Below, one piece after another: positions 48,943-59,056 of a stretch of 64,000 nt of DNA. The position numbers and the translations under genes are program-made. Each line of letters begins with the position of its first letter. The stretch's first letter is position 1. The notes under the pieces are model-generated. The model did not search any database. It was given only the letters and a program-made list of their open reading frames with translations, and had not been told where the DNA came from. Origin of the DNA: Gammaproteobacteria bacterium (GTDB taxonomy: Bacteria > Pseudomonadota > Gammaproteobacteria > Pseudomonadales > Pseudomonadaceae); NCBI GenBank assembly GCA_023475025.1, contig JAMCWB010000004.1, positions 62,001 through 126,000 on the forward strand, given 5' to 3'.

Positions 48943-51900
48943 TTAAACGGCACCTTTGGTCTGCTCCTCACGTTCCAGTTGTTGACGCGTTGCCGAGGGC
49001 GACCCTGTACCCCGAGCCATCAGGCTGTACAGCACAGGAATCACAAAAAGGGTCAGGAACATGGATACGCTGACCCCCGACATAACCACAATACCAATCA
49101 CTGAACGCGTCTCGGCGCCCGGCCCGAAGGCCATCACCAAGGGCAGTGCACCCGCCACCGTGGTTACCCCGGTCATCAGGATCGGACGCAGACGCAGGGT
49201 GCTGGCTTCAACCAATGCCTCATCAAAGGGTTTACCGGCATCGCGTAACTGATTGGCAAACTCGACAATCAGAATGCCGTTCTTGGCCGCCAGGCCAATC
49301 AGCATGACCAGCCCAATCTGGCTGTAGAGATTAAGGGTGTTACCGGTAATCCAGAGCCCAAGCAAGGCGCCACCAATGGCCATGGGTACCCCGAACATGA
49401 TCACCAGAGGATGCACAAAGCTTTCGAACTGGGCTGACAAGACCAGGAACACCACCACCAGGCCCAAGGCAAAGACAAACAGCAAGGACCCGCCCGCATT
49501 GCGCAAGTCCAGCGACTGCCCCTTGTAATCGATCACCAGGTTGTCTGGCAGATGCTCTCTGGCCAGGGCCTCGACATGATCGAGCGCATCGCCCAGGGCC
49601 ACACCGTCAGCCAGGCCCGCCTCAAGAGTGATGGCCCGGTTGCGGTTGTAGCGGTTCAGTGTTGTGGAGCCGGCATACTCCTCCAGACTGACCATATTGG
49701 ACAGCGGAATCAGCTCACCACTGGTGGCTGAACGCACATAGATATTCTCCAGGCTGGTGGGCTGGCGCTGACTTTCCGGCTCACCCTCAAGAATCACATC
49801 ATATTCCTCGCCATCCTCGATATACGTAGTGACCCGACGTGACCCCAGCATGGTTTCCAGTGTGCGCCCCAGGGTGCCGACGTTGACCCCCAGATCCGCA
49901 GCGCGGTCATAATCGACGATGACTTCCAGCTGCGGCTGGGTCTCCTTGTAATCCGAATCCAGATTGATCAGACCCGGGTTGTCCGCCTGAATCTTTTCCA
50001 TCAGGGTATCGCGCCATTCGGCCAGCTCGGCATAGCTGCCGGCCCCGCCGATCACCATCTGGAAGGGTTGCTGCTGGCCTCCCCCAAACCCCTGACGCAT
50101 GACCGGGAAGGCGCGCACTCCGGGCAGATCGGCGAGACGCTGCTGGATATCGGCCATGATATCCCAGCCGGAGCGTCGCTCTCCCCAGTCCTCCAGCACA
50201 ATGATCACGATCCCGGTATTGAAGGTCTCAACGCCACCAAAGGCCCGTGGTGCTCGAACCAGCAGCCGCATGATGTCACCCTCATCAACCAGCTCCATCA
50301 AGCGTGTTTCTATCTCGTTCATGTAATCGAGCATGTAGTCGTAGGTTGCACCTTCCGGACCGTTGACGATCAGGAACATGGAACCACGGTCTTCACGCGG
50401 GGTGTATTCAGTGGGCAGCTGGCTGAATAGCCAACCGGTACCGCCAAACATGACCAGAAACACCAGCAGGGCCACCCAACGCCAGCGCAGTACCTTGACC
50501 AGAAGCCCCGCATAGAAGTTTCGCGCCCTGAACAGGGTGCTCTCTACCTTGCGCGTCAACCAGTTTTCGCCATCTCTGGGCTTGAGTACCTTGGAGGCCA
50601 GCATGGCAGAGAGTGTGAGTGCGACAAAGCTGGAAAAAGCAACCGCTGCCGCCATGGTCAGGGCAAATTCGGAAAATAGCCGCCCGACATCACCCTGCAG
50701 GAATGCAATAGGCACAAAGACCGCAATCAGTACCAAGGTGGTCGACACCACCGCAAAGGCGACCTGACGAGTCCCATAAAAGGCGGCAACCAGGGGCGTT
50801 TCGCCCTCTTCATCAATCCGCCGACGGATATTCTCCAGCACGATGATGGCATCATCCACCACCAGACCAATCGCCAGCACCAACGCCAGCAAGGTCAGCA
50901 GATTGATGGTAAAGCCGAACAACAGCAGGGCACTGAAAGTCGCAACAATGGATACCGGCAAGGTAACTGCGGGAACCAGAATGGCCCGCGGACTGCCAAG
51001 AAAGAGGAAAATCGCCAGCACTACCAGCACCAGTGCGATAGCCAGGGTGCTGTAGACTTCCTTGATCGCCCCTTCAATAAACACCGAACCATCGAAACTC
51101 GGCTCGATACTCATGCCTTCGGGCAAGGTTTCATTCAGCTCGGCAACCAGTGCCCGCGAGTCCCGTGACAACTCCAGGGTATTGGCGGTGGACTGGCGCT
51201 CCAGGCCAATACCCACCATGGGCACGGTATTGCCGCGGAACAGATTGCGTGCCTCTTCGGTACCCCGCTCGACCCGCGCCACATCCGACAAACGCACCAG
51301 GTAATTATCGCCGCGGGCGACCACCAGACGGGCAAAATCATCCGCCGTGTTGAAGCTGCGCACAACGCGGACGGTAAACAGACGGTTGTACGATTCAATG
51401 TTACCCGCAGGCAACTCGACGTTTTCCGAGCGCAGCGCATCCTCGACATCACTGACGGTCAGGTTGCGTGCTGCCAGCGCTTCGCGATCCAGCCAGATAC
51501 GCATGGCATAGCGCTGCTGGCCACCGATACGGACCGCGCCCACCCCATCCAGCGTCGAGAAGCGGTCAACCAGAAAGCGCTCGGCATAGTCCGTCAGCTC
51601 GGTCATATTCAGCCGGTCACTGGTCAGGTTCCACCAGATCACCACATCCTGGTTGGCGTCCACCTTGCGCACGGCAGGCGGGTCAGCTTCATCCGGCAAC
51701 AGACGCAGGACTGCCGATACCCGGTCACGAATATCATTGGCCGCTTCATTGACGTCACGGTTGATGGAGAAACGGATGGTAATGCGTGAGCGACCATCTT
51801 CACTGCGCGAATCGATGAACTCGATCCCCTCGATGCCGGCAACCCGCTCCTCGATTACCTGGGTAACCTGGGAATCGATCACGCTGGCTGCAGCACCGCG

Positions 51901-52053
51901 ATAATTGGTCTCGATAGTGACCACCGGCGGGTCGATATCCGGATATTCCCGCAGCGGCAGCATGTTGAACGAGACGATGCCAAAGATCACCAGCAGCAAG
52001 GCAAGAACAGTCGCAAAAACCGGCCGGGTAACCGCGATGTCAGACAGAATCAT
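48943..52053 (-). CDS. RND (HAE1-type) efflux permease
   Basis: 1036 aa, full family length. Starts MILSDIAVTRPVFATVLALL. The proton-relay Asp pair is in GLVVDDAIIVLENI (TM4), with periplasmic loops after TM1 and TM7. It probably exports drugs or other toxic compounds through the adaptor encoded 9 nt upstream. No outer-membrane channel or regulator gene is adjacent. Confidence 0.93.
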   Translation of the reverse strand: MILSDIAVTRPVFATVLALLLVIFGIVSFNMLPLREYPDIDPPVVTIETNYRGAAASVIDSQVTQVIEERVAGIEGIEFIDSRSEDGRSRITIRFSINRDVNEAANDIRDRVSAVLRLLPDEADPPAVRKVDANQDVVIWWNLTSDRLNMTELTDYAERFLVDRFSTLDGVGAVRIGGQQRYAMRIWLDREALAARNLTVSDVEDALRSENVELPAGNIESYNRLFTVRVVRSFNTADDFARLVVARGDNYLVRLSDVARVERGTEEARNLFRGNTVPMVGIGLERQSTANTLELSRDSRALVAELNETLPEGMSIEPSFDGSVFIEGAIKEVYSTLAIALVLVVLAIFLFLGSPRAILVPAVTLPVSIVATFSALLLFGFTINLLTLLALVLAIGLVVDDAIIVLENIRRRIDEEGETPLVAAFYGTRQVAFAVVSTTLVLIAVFVPIAFLQGDVGRLFSEFALTMAAAVAFSSFVALTLSAMLASKVLKPRDGENWLTRKVESTLFRARNFYAGLLVKVLRWRWVALLVFLVMFGGTGWLFSQLPTEYTPREDRGSMFLIVNGPEGATYDYMLDYMNEIETRLMELVDEGDIMRLLVRAPRAFGGVETFNTGIVIIVLEDWGERRSGWDIMADIQQRLADLPGVRAFPVMRQGFGGGQQQPFQMVIGGAGSYAELAEWRDTLMEKIQADNPGLINLDSDYKETQPQLEVIVDYDRAADLGVNVGTLGRTLETMLGSRRVTTYIEDGEEYDVILEGEPESQRQPTSLENIYVRSATSGELIPLSNMVSLEEYAGSTTLNRYNRNRAITLEAGLADGVALGDALDHVEALAREHLPDNLVIDYKGQSLDLRNAGGSLLFVFALGLVVVFLVLSAQFESFVHPLVIMFGVPMAIGGALLGLWITGNTLNLYSQIGLVMLIGLAAKNGILIVEFANQLRDAGKPFDEALVEASTLRLRPILMTGVTTVAGALPLVMAFGPGAETRSVIGIVVMSGVSVSMFLTLFVIPVLYSLMARGTGSPSATRQQLEREEQTKGAV

Positions 52054-52062
52054 CAGTTACCC

Positions 52063-53148
52063 CTAGTTGACGGCGTCATCGTTGCGCAAGGCATCGGCCA
52101 CTGATTGGCCAATATCCAACTCGGCCTTGATACTGACAGCCTGGCCCGGGCGCAGCTTGAAACCGCCGTGACTGACCACCTTGTCATCCAGCGAAAGGCC
52201 GGAACGTATTTCCACAAAACCGGCAAAGCGCTGGCCCAGCTCAACTTGCTGGCGGGCCACCGTCCAGCTGTCATTGTCACCCGCTTCCAGGCGCATGACG
52301 AACTGACGCAAACCTTGCGGCAGCAGCGCCTCTTCGGGCACGACCAGGGCGTCACGGGGCAGGCTGGCGATACGGATACTCATCAACATCCCCGGCCGCA
52401 ACTGCCCGTCCGGATTGGGAATCAGGGCACGGACGCGCACGGTACGCGTGAGCGGGTCAATCTCGTTGTCCAGCACACTGATTTCACCTTCGAACACCTG
52501 GTCCGGCCAGGCGCGGCTGGTGGCGCGGATAGTCAGTCCGGGGCGCAATTCGGCCATACGGGTTTCCGGCACGCGAAAATCCAGCTTCATCACGCTGTCA
52601 TCGTGCAAGGTGGCGACCGGCGTACCTGGTGTGAGCAGGCTGCCGACACTGACCTGACGCAGGCCAACCACGCTGTCAAAGGGCGCACGGATCTGGCGGT
52701 CGGCCAGGCGCGCTTCAACTGCCTGAATACGTGCGCGGGCTATATCGAATTCACGCTGTCGGTCTTCCAGCTCCTGGTTGGAGACGAAGCGGCTTTCCAC
52801 CAGCTGTCGTGCGCGCTGCAGCTGGCCTTCAGCATTGGCCAATGCCACTCGGGCCTCGTCCAGCTGCGCCTGTTGCTCGCGGCTGTTGAGTTCAACCATC
52901 AAATCCCCTGACGCAACGCGCTGGCCGTCGGTAAAGTGGATACGACTGATGGTTTCTGTCAGGTTAGCCGTGACCACTGCCGTTTCATTGGCCATCAGGG
53001 TGCCCAGTGCTTCGATATCCGTTGCCAGGGCGCGCTCTTCAGCGGCTGCCACAATTACCGGCATAGCAGGCTGCGCCTGCGCTTGTGCTGCACCGACCAA
53101 CGCAATAAGCGGCACTAATCCTCTGAGCAGTTTTCTTACAGCAGTCAT
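52063..53148 (-). CDS. RND efflux periplasmic adaptor
   Basis: 361 aa from ATG 53148. Signal peptide (LLRGLVPLIALVGAAQAQA) without a lipobox, lipoyl halves (ISRIHFTDGQRVASGDLM and IRAPFDSVVGLRQVS), coiled-coil hairpin between them, then beta-barrel and membrane-proximal domains. GTG 53157 or the in-frame ATG 53205 are alternative starts. Confidence 0.88.
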   Translation of the reverse strand: MTAVRKLLRGLVPLIALVGAAQAQAQPAMPVIVAAAEERALATDIEALGTLMANETAVVTANLTETISRIHFTDGQRVASGDLMVELNSREQQAQLDEARVALANAEGQLQRARQLVESRFVSNQELEDRQREFDIARARIQAVEARLADRQIRAPFDSVVGLRQVSVGSLLTPGTPVATLHDDSVMKLDFRVPETRMAELRPGLTIRATSRAWPDQVFEGEISVLDNEIDPLTRTVRVRALIPNPDGQLRPGMLMSIRIASLPRDALVVPEEALLPQGLRQFVMRLEAGDNDSWTVARQQVELGQRFAGFVEIRSGLSLDDKVVSHGGFKLRPGQAVSIKAELDIGQSVADALRNDDAVN

Positions 53149-53287
53149 CCTGATCACCCGAGCTGTCGGCGCTCCCCCTGACAGGGAAGCGCGAGTAAAA
53201 TTCAAGCTGCCTATGATGACGTGATCAGTGCAGACTGCCCAGCCCTGATTGGTGGGGATTTTCGAACACTATGTGACGGGCGTTTAT

Positions 53288-54070
53288 CTACTCCGCCAAG
53301 CGCTCGCGCAGAAACTGGTGCATGGCCGCAAAAGAACGCTCGGCAACCAATGGATGGTATTCGGCCTGGCCAGGCATGGCGGCCGTCGGGTCGGTGAAGG
53401 AATGCACGGCACCACCGTAACTGATCAGCTGCCAATCCACCTCAGCATCACGCATTTCCTGCTCGAAGGCCTGCACCTGCTCTGCAGGTACATAAGGGTC
53501 ATCGGCGCCATGCAACACCAGAACGGAGGTCTTGATCGCCTTGGCATCCTCCGCGTTGGGCGTATCCAGGTTGCCATGGAAAGACACCACGCCGCCAATC
53601 TCAGTCCCGGAGCGTGCCAGCTCGAGCACCGTACCACCGCCAAAACAGAAGCCGATGGCCGCGATCTTAGTGGTATCCAGTGCGACCTGATCGGCTTGTG
53701 CCTTGAACACCTCCAGCGCGGCATTGACCCGCTGACGTTGCAGGGCACGATCATTACGCACAAAACTCGCTGCCTTGCCCGCCTCATCAGCATCCTGCGG
53801 GCGGATATCCTTGCCATACATATCGGCGATAAAGACCACATACTCGGAACCGCCAGCGCGGTAGGCCTTCTCGGCAGCACGCTCGGTCACACCCATCCAG
53901 TTAGGCACCATTAACAGGCCCGGGCGCATATCACTGACGCTACCGTCATAGACCAGCATGCCCTGATAGGGCTCGCCGTCAACCTCATAGGCAACAGTCT
54001 GGGTAACCCTATCGGCCTGCGCGGCGGCAGCCACACCGGCAAACACCAGGGTGGTGAGTATTCTTTTCAT
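53288..54070 (-). CDS. Exported dienelactone hydrolase-family protein
   Basis: 260 aa. N-terminal signal peptide (RILTTLVFAGVAAAAQA), so periplasmic, unusual for DLH enzymes of aromatic catabolism. Nucleophile Cys in GFCFGGGTV, Asp in HGADDPYVP, His in GGAVHSFTDP. Start 54070 has AAGGA 8 nt upstream. Lies just upstream of htpG's terminator in a conserved neighbourhood; substrate unknown. Confidence 0.85.
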   Translation of the reverse strand: MKRILTTLVFAGVAAAAQADRVTQTVAYEVDGEPYQGMLVYDGSVSDMRPGLLMVPNWMGVTERAAEKAYRAGGSEYVVFIADMYGKDIRPQDADEAGKAASFVRNDRALQRQRVNAALEVFKAQADQVALDTTKIAAIGFCFGGGTVLELARSGTEIGGVVSFHGNLDTPNAEDAKAIKTSVLVLHGADDPYVPAEQVQAFEQEMRDAEVDWQLISYGGAVHSFTDPTAAMPGQAEYHPLVAERSFAAMHQFLRERLAE

Positions 54071-54165
54071 TACGTGATCCTTGTAAGGCAACGGGTTGAA
54101 TCACGATTCAAGTGGCCAGACCAGACCTTGTCAACCTGAACCGGGCAGTAAAAGCGTTAGCAATA

Positions 54166-54205
54166 AAAACGGGTGGGGTTGCCTGCAGCAACACCCACCC
54201 GTTTT
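54166..54205 (-). terminator. Terminator after htpG
   Basis: A long stem, ACGGGTGGG-type 5' side with CCCACCCGT-type 3' side, one bulge, loop of about 5 nt. On the - strand it ends in a run of T. Located 17 nt after the htpG stop. Confidence 0.8.
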
Positions 54206-54221
54206 GTCACGCCTGATCAGC

Positions 54222-56126
54222 TCAACGGCTGAGCTCAACCAGCAGTGCGTTCAAGCGACGCACATAGCTGCCCGGGTCAGGCAAGGCCTCACCTGCCGCC
54301 AGCGCCGCCTGGTCAAACAGGATATGCGTCAGGTCGGCAAAGCGGGCCTCGTCCTGCTCGGCATCCAGCTTTTCCAGTAACGGATGGGTCGGATTGATTT
54401 CCAGGATCGGCTTGCTGTCCGGGGCTTTTTGTCCGGTCGCTTCCAGGATCTTGCGCATCTGCACGCCCATACCGTCTTCATTGATCACCAGTACTGCCGG
54501 TGAATCCGTCAGGCGGTGCGAGACCTTGACCTCATCCACGCCGTCCTTGAGTACGTCCTGAATACGCTTGACCAGGTCCTGCTTGGCCTTGGCCGCTTCT
54601 TCCTGGGCCTGCTTGTCGTCATCCCCTTCCAGCTTACCCAGATCCAGGTCGCCACGGGCGATGTCAACGAACTGCTTGCCCTGATACTCATTGAGGTGGC
54701 TCATCAGCCATTCGTCAATGCGGTCGGTCAGCAGCAGCACCTCAATGCCTTTCTTGCGGAAGATTTCCAGGTGCGGGCTGTTCTTGACCTGGCTGTAACG
54801 CTCGCCGGTCAGGTAATAGATCTTGTCCTGCCCTTCCACCATGCGCTCCAGGTAGGCGTCCAGGCCAACCACTTCACTGTCGTCACTCTGTGCCGTGGAG
54901 GCAAAGCGCAGCAATGCCGCAATTTTTTCGCGATTGCCGAAGTCTTCCGCCGGCCCTTCTTTCAATACGCTACCAAACTGCTTCCAGAAGGTGGCGTACT
55001 GCTCCGGCTCTTTTTTCGCCAGTTTTTCCAGCATGTCGAGCACGCGCTTGGTCAGCGCCGACTTCATGCTGTCGATCGCCGGATCCTTCTGCAGAATCTC
55101 GCGCGAGACGTTCAGCGACAGATCATTGGAGTCGACGACACCCTTGATAAAGCGCAGGTAGAGCGGCAGGAACTGCTCGGCGTCATCCATGATGAAGACG
55201 CGCTGCACATAGAGCTTGAGACCACGCGGCGCTTCACGCTGATACAGGTCGAAAGGCGCCCGGCCCGGCACGTACAGCAGGCTGGTGTATTCCAGCTTGC
55301 CTTCTACCTTGTTGTGGCTCCAGCTCAGCGGGTTCTCGAAGTCATGCGCCACATGCTTGTAGAACTCCTGATACTCGTCATCCGTCACCTCGGTACGTGG
55401 ACGCGTCCACAGCGCACTGGCACGGTTGACACTTTCCCACTCGACCTCGACCGGCTGGTCCTTGTCTTCGCCCATGTGCTGCTTGGGCAGTTCAATCGGC
55501 AGGGAAATATGATCGGAATACTTCTTGATGATATTACGCAGGCGCCAACCGTCGGCAAATTCGCTTTCAGCCGCTTTCAGGTGCAACACGATACGCGTGC
55601 CGCGCTCGGGCTTGTCGATAGTGGCGATACTGAACTCACCCTCGCCCGCTGACTCCCAGTGCACGCCCTCGGCAGCGTCGGCACCGGCACGACGGGTAAA
55701 GACTTCTACCTTGTCAGCAACAATAAAGGCGCTGTAGAAGCCGACGCCGAACTGGCCAATCAGGCTGGCATCCTTTTTCTGGTCACCGGTGAGTTGCTGC
55801 ATGAAGGCAGCGGTGCCGGACTTGGCAATGGTGCCGAGGTTTTCGATGACCTCAGCGCGGGTCATGCCAATGCCGTTATCTTCAATGGTCAGGGTCTTGG
55901 CGGTTTCATCGGCACTGAGGCGAATACGCAGTTCCGGATCGCTTTCCAGCAGCTCAGGCCGCGCAATGGCTTCAAAGCGGAGCTTGTCCGAGGCGTCAGA
56001 AGCATTGGAAATCAATTCACGCAGAAAGATTTCCTTGTTTGAATACATCGAATGGATCATCAGGTGCAGAAGCTGCTTCACTTCAGTCTGAAAACCCAGC
56101 GTTTCCTTTTGCGTTTCCACGGTCAT
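54222..56126 (-). CDS. htpG: Chaperone HtpG (Hsp90)
   Basis: 634 aa. GHKL ATPase domain ([43 protein letters not shown]), middle and dimerisation domains. Start 56126 ([16 protein letters not shown]) agrees with the family; the upstream in-frame codon adds 19 unlike residues. The C-terminus lacks the eukaryotic MEEVD tail. Confidence 0.96.
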   Translation of the reverse strand: MTVETQKETLGFQTEVKQLLHLMIHSMYSNKEIFLRELISNASDASDKLRFEAIARPELLESDPELRIRLSADETAKTLTIEDNGIGMTRAEVIENLGTIAKSGTAAFMQQLTGDQKKDASLIGQFGVGFYSAFIVADKVEVFTRRAGADAAEGVHWESAGEGEFSIATIDKPERGTRIVLHLKAAESEFADGWRLRNIIKKYSDHISLPIELPKQHMGEDKDQPVEVEWESVNRASALWTRPRTEVTDDEYQEFYKHVAHDFENPLSWSHNKVEGKLEYTSLLYVPGRAPFDLYQREAPRGLKLYVQRVFIMDDAEQFLPLYLRFIKGVVDSNDLSLNVSREILQKDPAIDSMKSALTKRVLDMLEKLAKKEPEQYATFWKQFGSVLKEGPAEDFGNREKIAALLRFASTAQSDDSEVVGLDAYLERMVEGQDKIYYLTGERYSQVKNSPHLEIFRKKGIEVLLLTDRIDEWLMSHLNEYQGKQFVDIARGDLDLGKLEGDDDKQAQEEAAKAKQDLVKRIQDVLKDGVDEVKVSHRLTDSPAVLVINEDGMGVQMRKILEATGQKAPDSKPILEINPTHPLLEKLDAEQDEARFADLTHILFDQAALAAGEALPDPGSYVRRLNALLVELSR

Positions 56127-56234
56127 GGCGTCAGTGTCTCCATCAGTCCCAGGGGCCGCCGATGCGGCGTTATCATCCGGCATGCCTTGCCCAGCAAGGC
56201 TGCACGCTTGGGAGGTAAATGGGGACAGTCTGGA

Positions 56235-57215
56235 TTATTTCAAGGGGCGCGCTTCGACGCTGCGCACATCCAGTGGATTGAAATGCAGCGCTACCTGACT
56301 GGCGCCGTGATGCTGCAACAACACCAGGCGTTGATTGTCACTGATGCCCTGCAAGCGCCCCTGATGGGTGCGCCCGGACCAGGTCACCAGACGAACTTCC
56401 TGCCCGATATAGTCTGCGGGCTGCTCAACCAGGGCCATCAGGCTGAGCAATTGCCAGCTGTCAGCCGATGCCTCCGCTACCGGAACCAATGGCTCTGCAG
56501 CAACAGGTTCGGGCTCTGTAGCAGCGACCGTCGACCCGCGCTGTAACCACTCCGGTGTCTGTTGCAAGGTGACGCTGCCACGCACGGCAGTCTGGTAATT
56601 TGCCGGCAGACGCAGGTCCAGCAATAGCCGCTGATGGTCGCGGTCCTGCGGGGTGATAATCAGGGTATAGGGGGCATTGACCTGACGCCAGCCGGGCGCC
56701 GAGAGTGCACCGTCATGCCACTGCATGACCACTTCTGGCCAGGGACCCTCATCACCGGGCAACCATTGCAGGCCCGATGCCGGCAAGTGGTCGAGCATAC
56801 TGAAGCGCAATCGCAGCGAGCGCCGCAAGCGGTGGGCGTCACGCTCTTCCAGCACCAGATCCTGACCGGCCCAGAACACCTGGGTCGGACGGAAGGCCTG
56901 GCCCATCAAATGCCCGGACAAGGACGTCTCACTCACGGGTTCAGCCGACGACCAGTGACCGCTGACCAGAGCATCAAAGCGCTCAGGTTGCTGCTGTTGC
57001 AACCACCACAAGCCACCGGCCAGCATCAGCAGGCCGGCCAGCAACATGACGCGGGGCCAGACCGCAAACCCACGCCCACGCACCAGCAACAACACCGGCG
57101 CAAGCAGCACGGCAGCGAAAAAATGCCCCAACGACTGGCGCCAGGCAGTCATGACCAGGCCGAGCCAGCCAGACAGCAGCAAGAGTATCCCGAAGATAAT
57201 CAGCAGAGCATCCAT
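56235..57215 (-). CDS. Conserved hypothetical membrane protein
   Basis: 326 aa. Three N-terminal hydrophobic segments (about 1-72), then a soluble region. The last 70 residues (IGQEVRLVTWSGRTHQGRLQGISDNQ...VALHF) read like a small beta-barrel (Sm/RNA-binding-like) fold. No catalytic motif recognised. It keeps a conserved place next to htpG in Pseudomonas. Confidence 0.7.
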   Translation of the reverse strand: MDALLIIFGILLLLSGWLGLVMTAWRQSLGHFFAAVLLAPVLLLVRGRGFAVWPRVMLLAGLLMLAGGLWWLQQQQPERFDALVSGHWSSAEPVSETSLSGHLMGQAFRPTQVFWAGQDLVLEERDAHRLRRSLRLRFSMLDHLPASGLQWLPGDEGPWPEVVMQWHDGALSAPGWRQVNAPYTLIITPQDRDHQRLLLDLRLPANYQTAVRGSVTLQQTPEWLQRGSTVAATEPEPVAAEPLVPVAEASADSWQLLSLMALVEQPADYIGQEVRLVTWSGRTHQGRLQGISDNQRLVLLQHHGASQVALHFNPLDVRSVEARPLK

Positions 57216-57232
57216 CTCGGCCGGACTCCTGT

Positions 57233-57673
57233 TCAGTCGAGCTTGAAGTGGGCCCGTGCAGTCGCAATCGGCTCTTCCGATCGCGTTTGCCAGGCCGTTA
57301 CGGCCACATTACCCACTCGCCGCCCCTGACGCCAGACCTGACAGGTCGCATAGGTGTCGCGATCCAGCCCGGCACGCAGATAATCGATGGAAAAATCAAT
57401 GATCTTGGGAAAGTTCTGGCTGCCCATGAATACCATCAGGTGTAACCAGGCGGCCTGCTCCATGAAACCGGCAATAACCCCGCCATGAATGGCAGGCAGC
57501 ACCGGATTGCCGATATTGCCGGGCGAGGTCGGCAGGTGAAACACCACCTCTTCGCCCAGCCGCATGACCTGAATGCCAATGGTGCGGGCATAAGGTATCA
57601 GCTCGATCACCGGTGCGTAGTTACCACTGGTGTGGGCATCGCGTAACAGCTGCTCGATCTGTACGGAACTCAT
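57233..57673 (-). CDS. PaaI-type hotdog thioesterase (downstream paralogue)
   Basis: 146 aa. The hotdog-fold signature AIHGGVIAGFMEQAAWLHLM aligns with the first member's VVHGGAITTLMDTCCGIS. Its ATG overlaps the preceding stop (ATGA). Substrate unknown, presumably an acyl-CoA. Probably forms an oligomer with, or duplicates, its partner. Confidence 0.85.
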   Translation of the reverse strand: MSSVQIEQLLRDAHTSGNYAPVIELIPYARTIGIQVMRLGEEVVFHLPTSPGNIGNPVLPAIHGGVIAGFMEQAAWLHLMVFMGSQNFPKIIDFSIDYLRAGLDRDTYATCQVWRQGRRVGNVAVTAWQTRSEEPIATARAHFKLD

Positions 57674-58134
57674 GCTGCACCTCCGGCTGAGCCGACGTTA
57701 CCCGGCACTATGCCGGACTTGCCCAGGCGCATGAAGGCACCGACTACATGGGCAATAGGCTCATCCCGGCTATCCTGATAGGCCACGCCGCGGGTAAAGA
57801 TCACTGCCGGTGTCAGGCGGTAGCACTCGGCGAAGCCATAGATAGGCTTGTGCGGTTCAGCCGGATGCATATAGTCGATCCGCAGATCCAGCGTCGGGCA
57901 AATTTCAAACTCCGGCAAATAGCAGACAGTTGAAATCCCGCAACAGGTATCCATCAGGGTGGTGATCGCACCACCATGCACCACTCCGGTAAAGGGGTTG
58001 CCGACAATGGCATCCGAATAGGGCAACTTGAGCACCAGGCCGTCTTCATCCGCCTGCTCAACAGACATGCCCAACTCCTGACAATGCCGCAGGATAGACA
58101 AAAAATTGTTCGCTCGTTCAGCGATAGAACTCAT
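57670..58134 (-). CDS. PaaI-type hotdog thioesterase (upstream paralogue)
   Basis: 154 aa from ATG 58134 (MSSIAERANNF). Motif VVHGGAITTLMDTCCG, LDLRIDYMHPA. Overlaps the downstream paralogue by 4 nt. Divergent from the lipoprotein gene. Confidence 0.85.
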   Translation of the reverse strand: MSSIAERANNFLSILRHCQELGMSVEQADEDGLVLKLPYSDAIVGNPFTGVVHGGAITTLMDTCCGISTVCYLPEFEICPTLDLRIDYMHPAEPHKPIYGFAECYRLTPAVIFTRGVAYQDSRDEPIAHVVGAFMRLGKSGIVPGNVGSAGGAA

Positions 58135-58283
58135 GCAAAAACACCTGAAAAGAACCGATAACCTGCATATGTTACCTCGTATGACCGCATTCGGGTTTGC
58201 TTTTGTCAGCGACCCGGCTCTATTCTTGTCACGGGCTGCAGGAACGATAGAGCCCCTTCCACAGTACACCCAAGGAGTTCGCA

Positions 58284-58616
58284 ATGAAAAAGCTTGTTGT
58301 TACTACCGCACTACTGGCAAGTCTCGGCCTTGTGGCCGCCTGCTCGAGTGATCCAGAGCCGGAAGACCACATGGAGTCCGCCGCCGAATCCATGTCTGAC
58401 GCCGCAGAAAACGTCGGTGATGCCGCTTCTGACGCCGCCGACGCTACTGAAGAAAGCGTACGCGAAGCAACCGGTAACGAGCGCACTACAGGCGATCACA
58501 TTGAAGACTCCATGGAGTCTGCTGGCGAAAGCATGGGCGATGCCTATGACAGCGCCACTGATTATATGGATGAGCAGGCTGAGCGTGCCCGCGAGGCCAT
58601 GTCGTCAGACGACTGA
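58284..58616 (+). CDS. Small acidic lipoprotein
   Basis: 110 aa. Lipobox LGLVAAC; the Ser after the Cys predicts outer-membrane sorting. The mature part is rich in Ala, Asp, Glu and Ser with repeated ESM/DAA units (MESAAESMSDAAENVGDAASD, EDSMESAGESMGDAYDSA), helical and LEA-like. Role unknown; a stress or envelope function is possible. AAGGAG precedes the start. Confidence 0.8.
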   Translation: MKKLVVTTALLASLGLVAACSSDPEPEDHMESAAESMSDAAENVGDAASDAADATEESVREATGNERTTGDHIEDSMESAGESMGDAYDSATDYMDEQAERAREAMSSDD

Positions 58617-58627
58617 TGACCGACCGC

Positions 58628-58660
58628 CTGGCCGGGGCTGTTACCCCGGCCAGACTTTGT
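58628..58660 (+). terminator. Terminator after the lipoprotein gene
   Basis: CTGGCCGGGG (58628-58637) pairs with CCCCGGCCAG (58644-58653), 6-nt loop, then ACTTTGTT. It abuts the convergent MAPEG gene. Confidence 0.8.
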
Positions 58661-59056
58661 TCAGGCGAGCAAGGGGCTCAGCAGCAAGAGTACAGAGCTG
58701 ATAAAACCTACCCCCCAGACCAGGCTGCGCAACAGGTGCACATCCTTGATGTAGAGCACCGTATAGCCAATTCTGGCAATGATAAACAACACCGCCAGCG
58801 TATCAATCAAGGCACCTGAGCTGCCTGTCACCTGTGCCACCAACACCCCGGCAGCAAAGACCGGAAAGGCTTCGAAGTGGTTGGCGTGAGCGGCCATGGC
58901 GCGCGCACCCCAGCCTGTCAGCGCTGCTTGCTGCGCCCGCGGGTGCCGATTGTCATAGCCCTTTTTGCCCTCACGGGCCATGGCGACAGCCACAGGCGCC
59001 TTGGTCGCTACCAGCAGCAAGGCAGCAATAAACAGACACCAGAGAGGAAGACTCAT
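58661..59056 (-). CDS. MAPEG-family membrane protein
   Basis: 131 aa, about four hydrophobic segments. MAPEG-like sequence RHPRAQQAALTGWGARAMAAHANHFEAFPVF. Eukaryotic relatives act in eicosanoid and glutathione metabolism; the bacterial role is unknown. Its start overlaps the DUF599 stop by 1 nt (TGATG). Confidence 0.85.
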   Translation of the reverse strand: MSLPLWCLFIAALLLVATKAPVAVAMAREGKKGYDNRHPRAQQAALTGWGARAMAAHANHFEAFPVFAAGVLVAQVTGSSGALIDTLAVLFIIARIGYTVLYIKDVHLLRSLVWGVGFISSVLLLLSPLLA

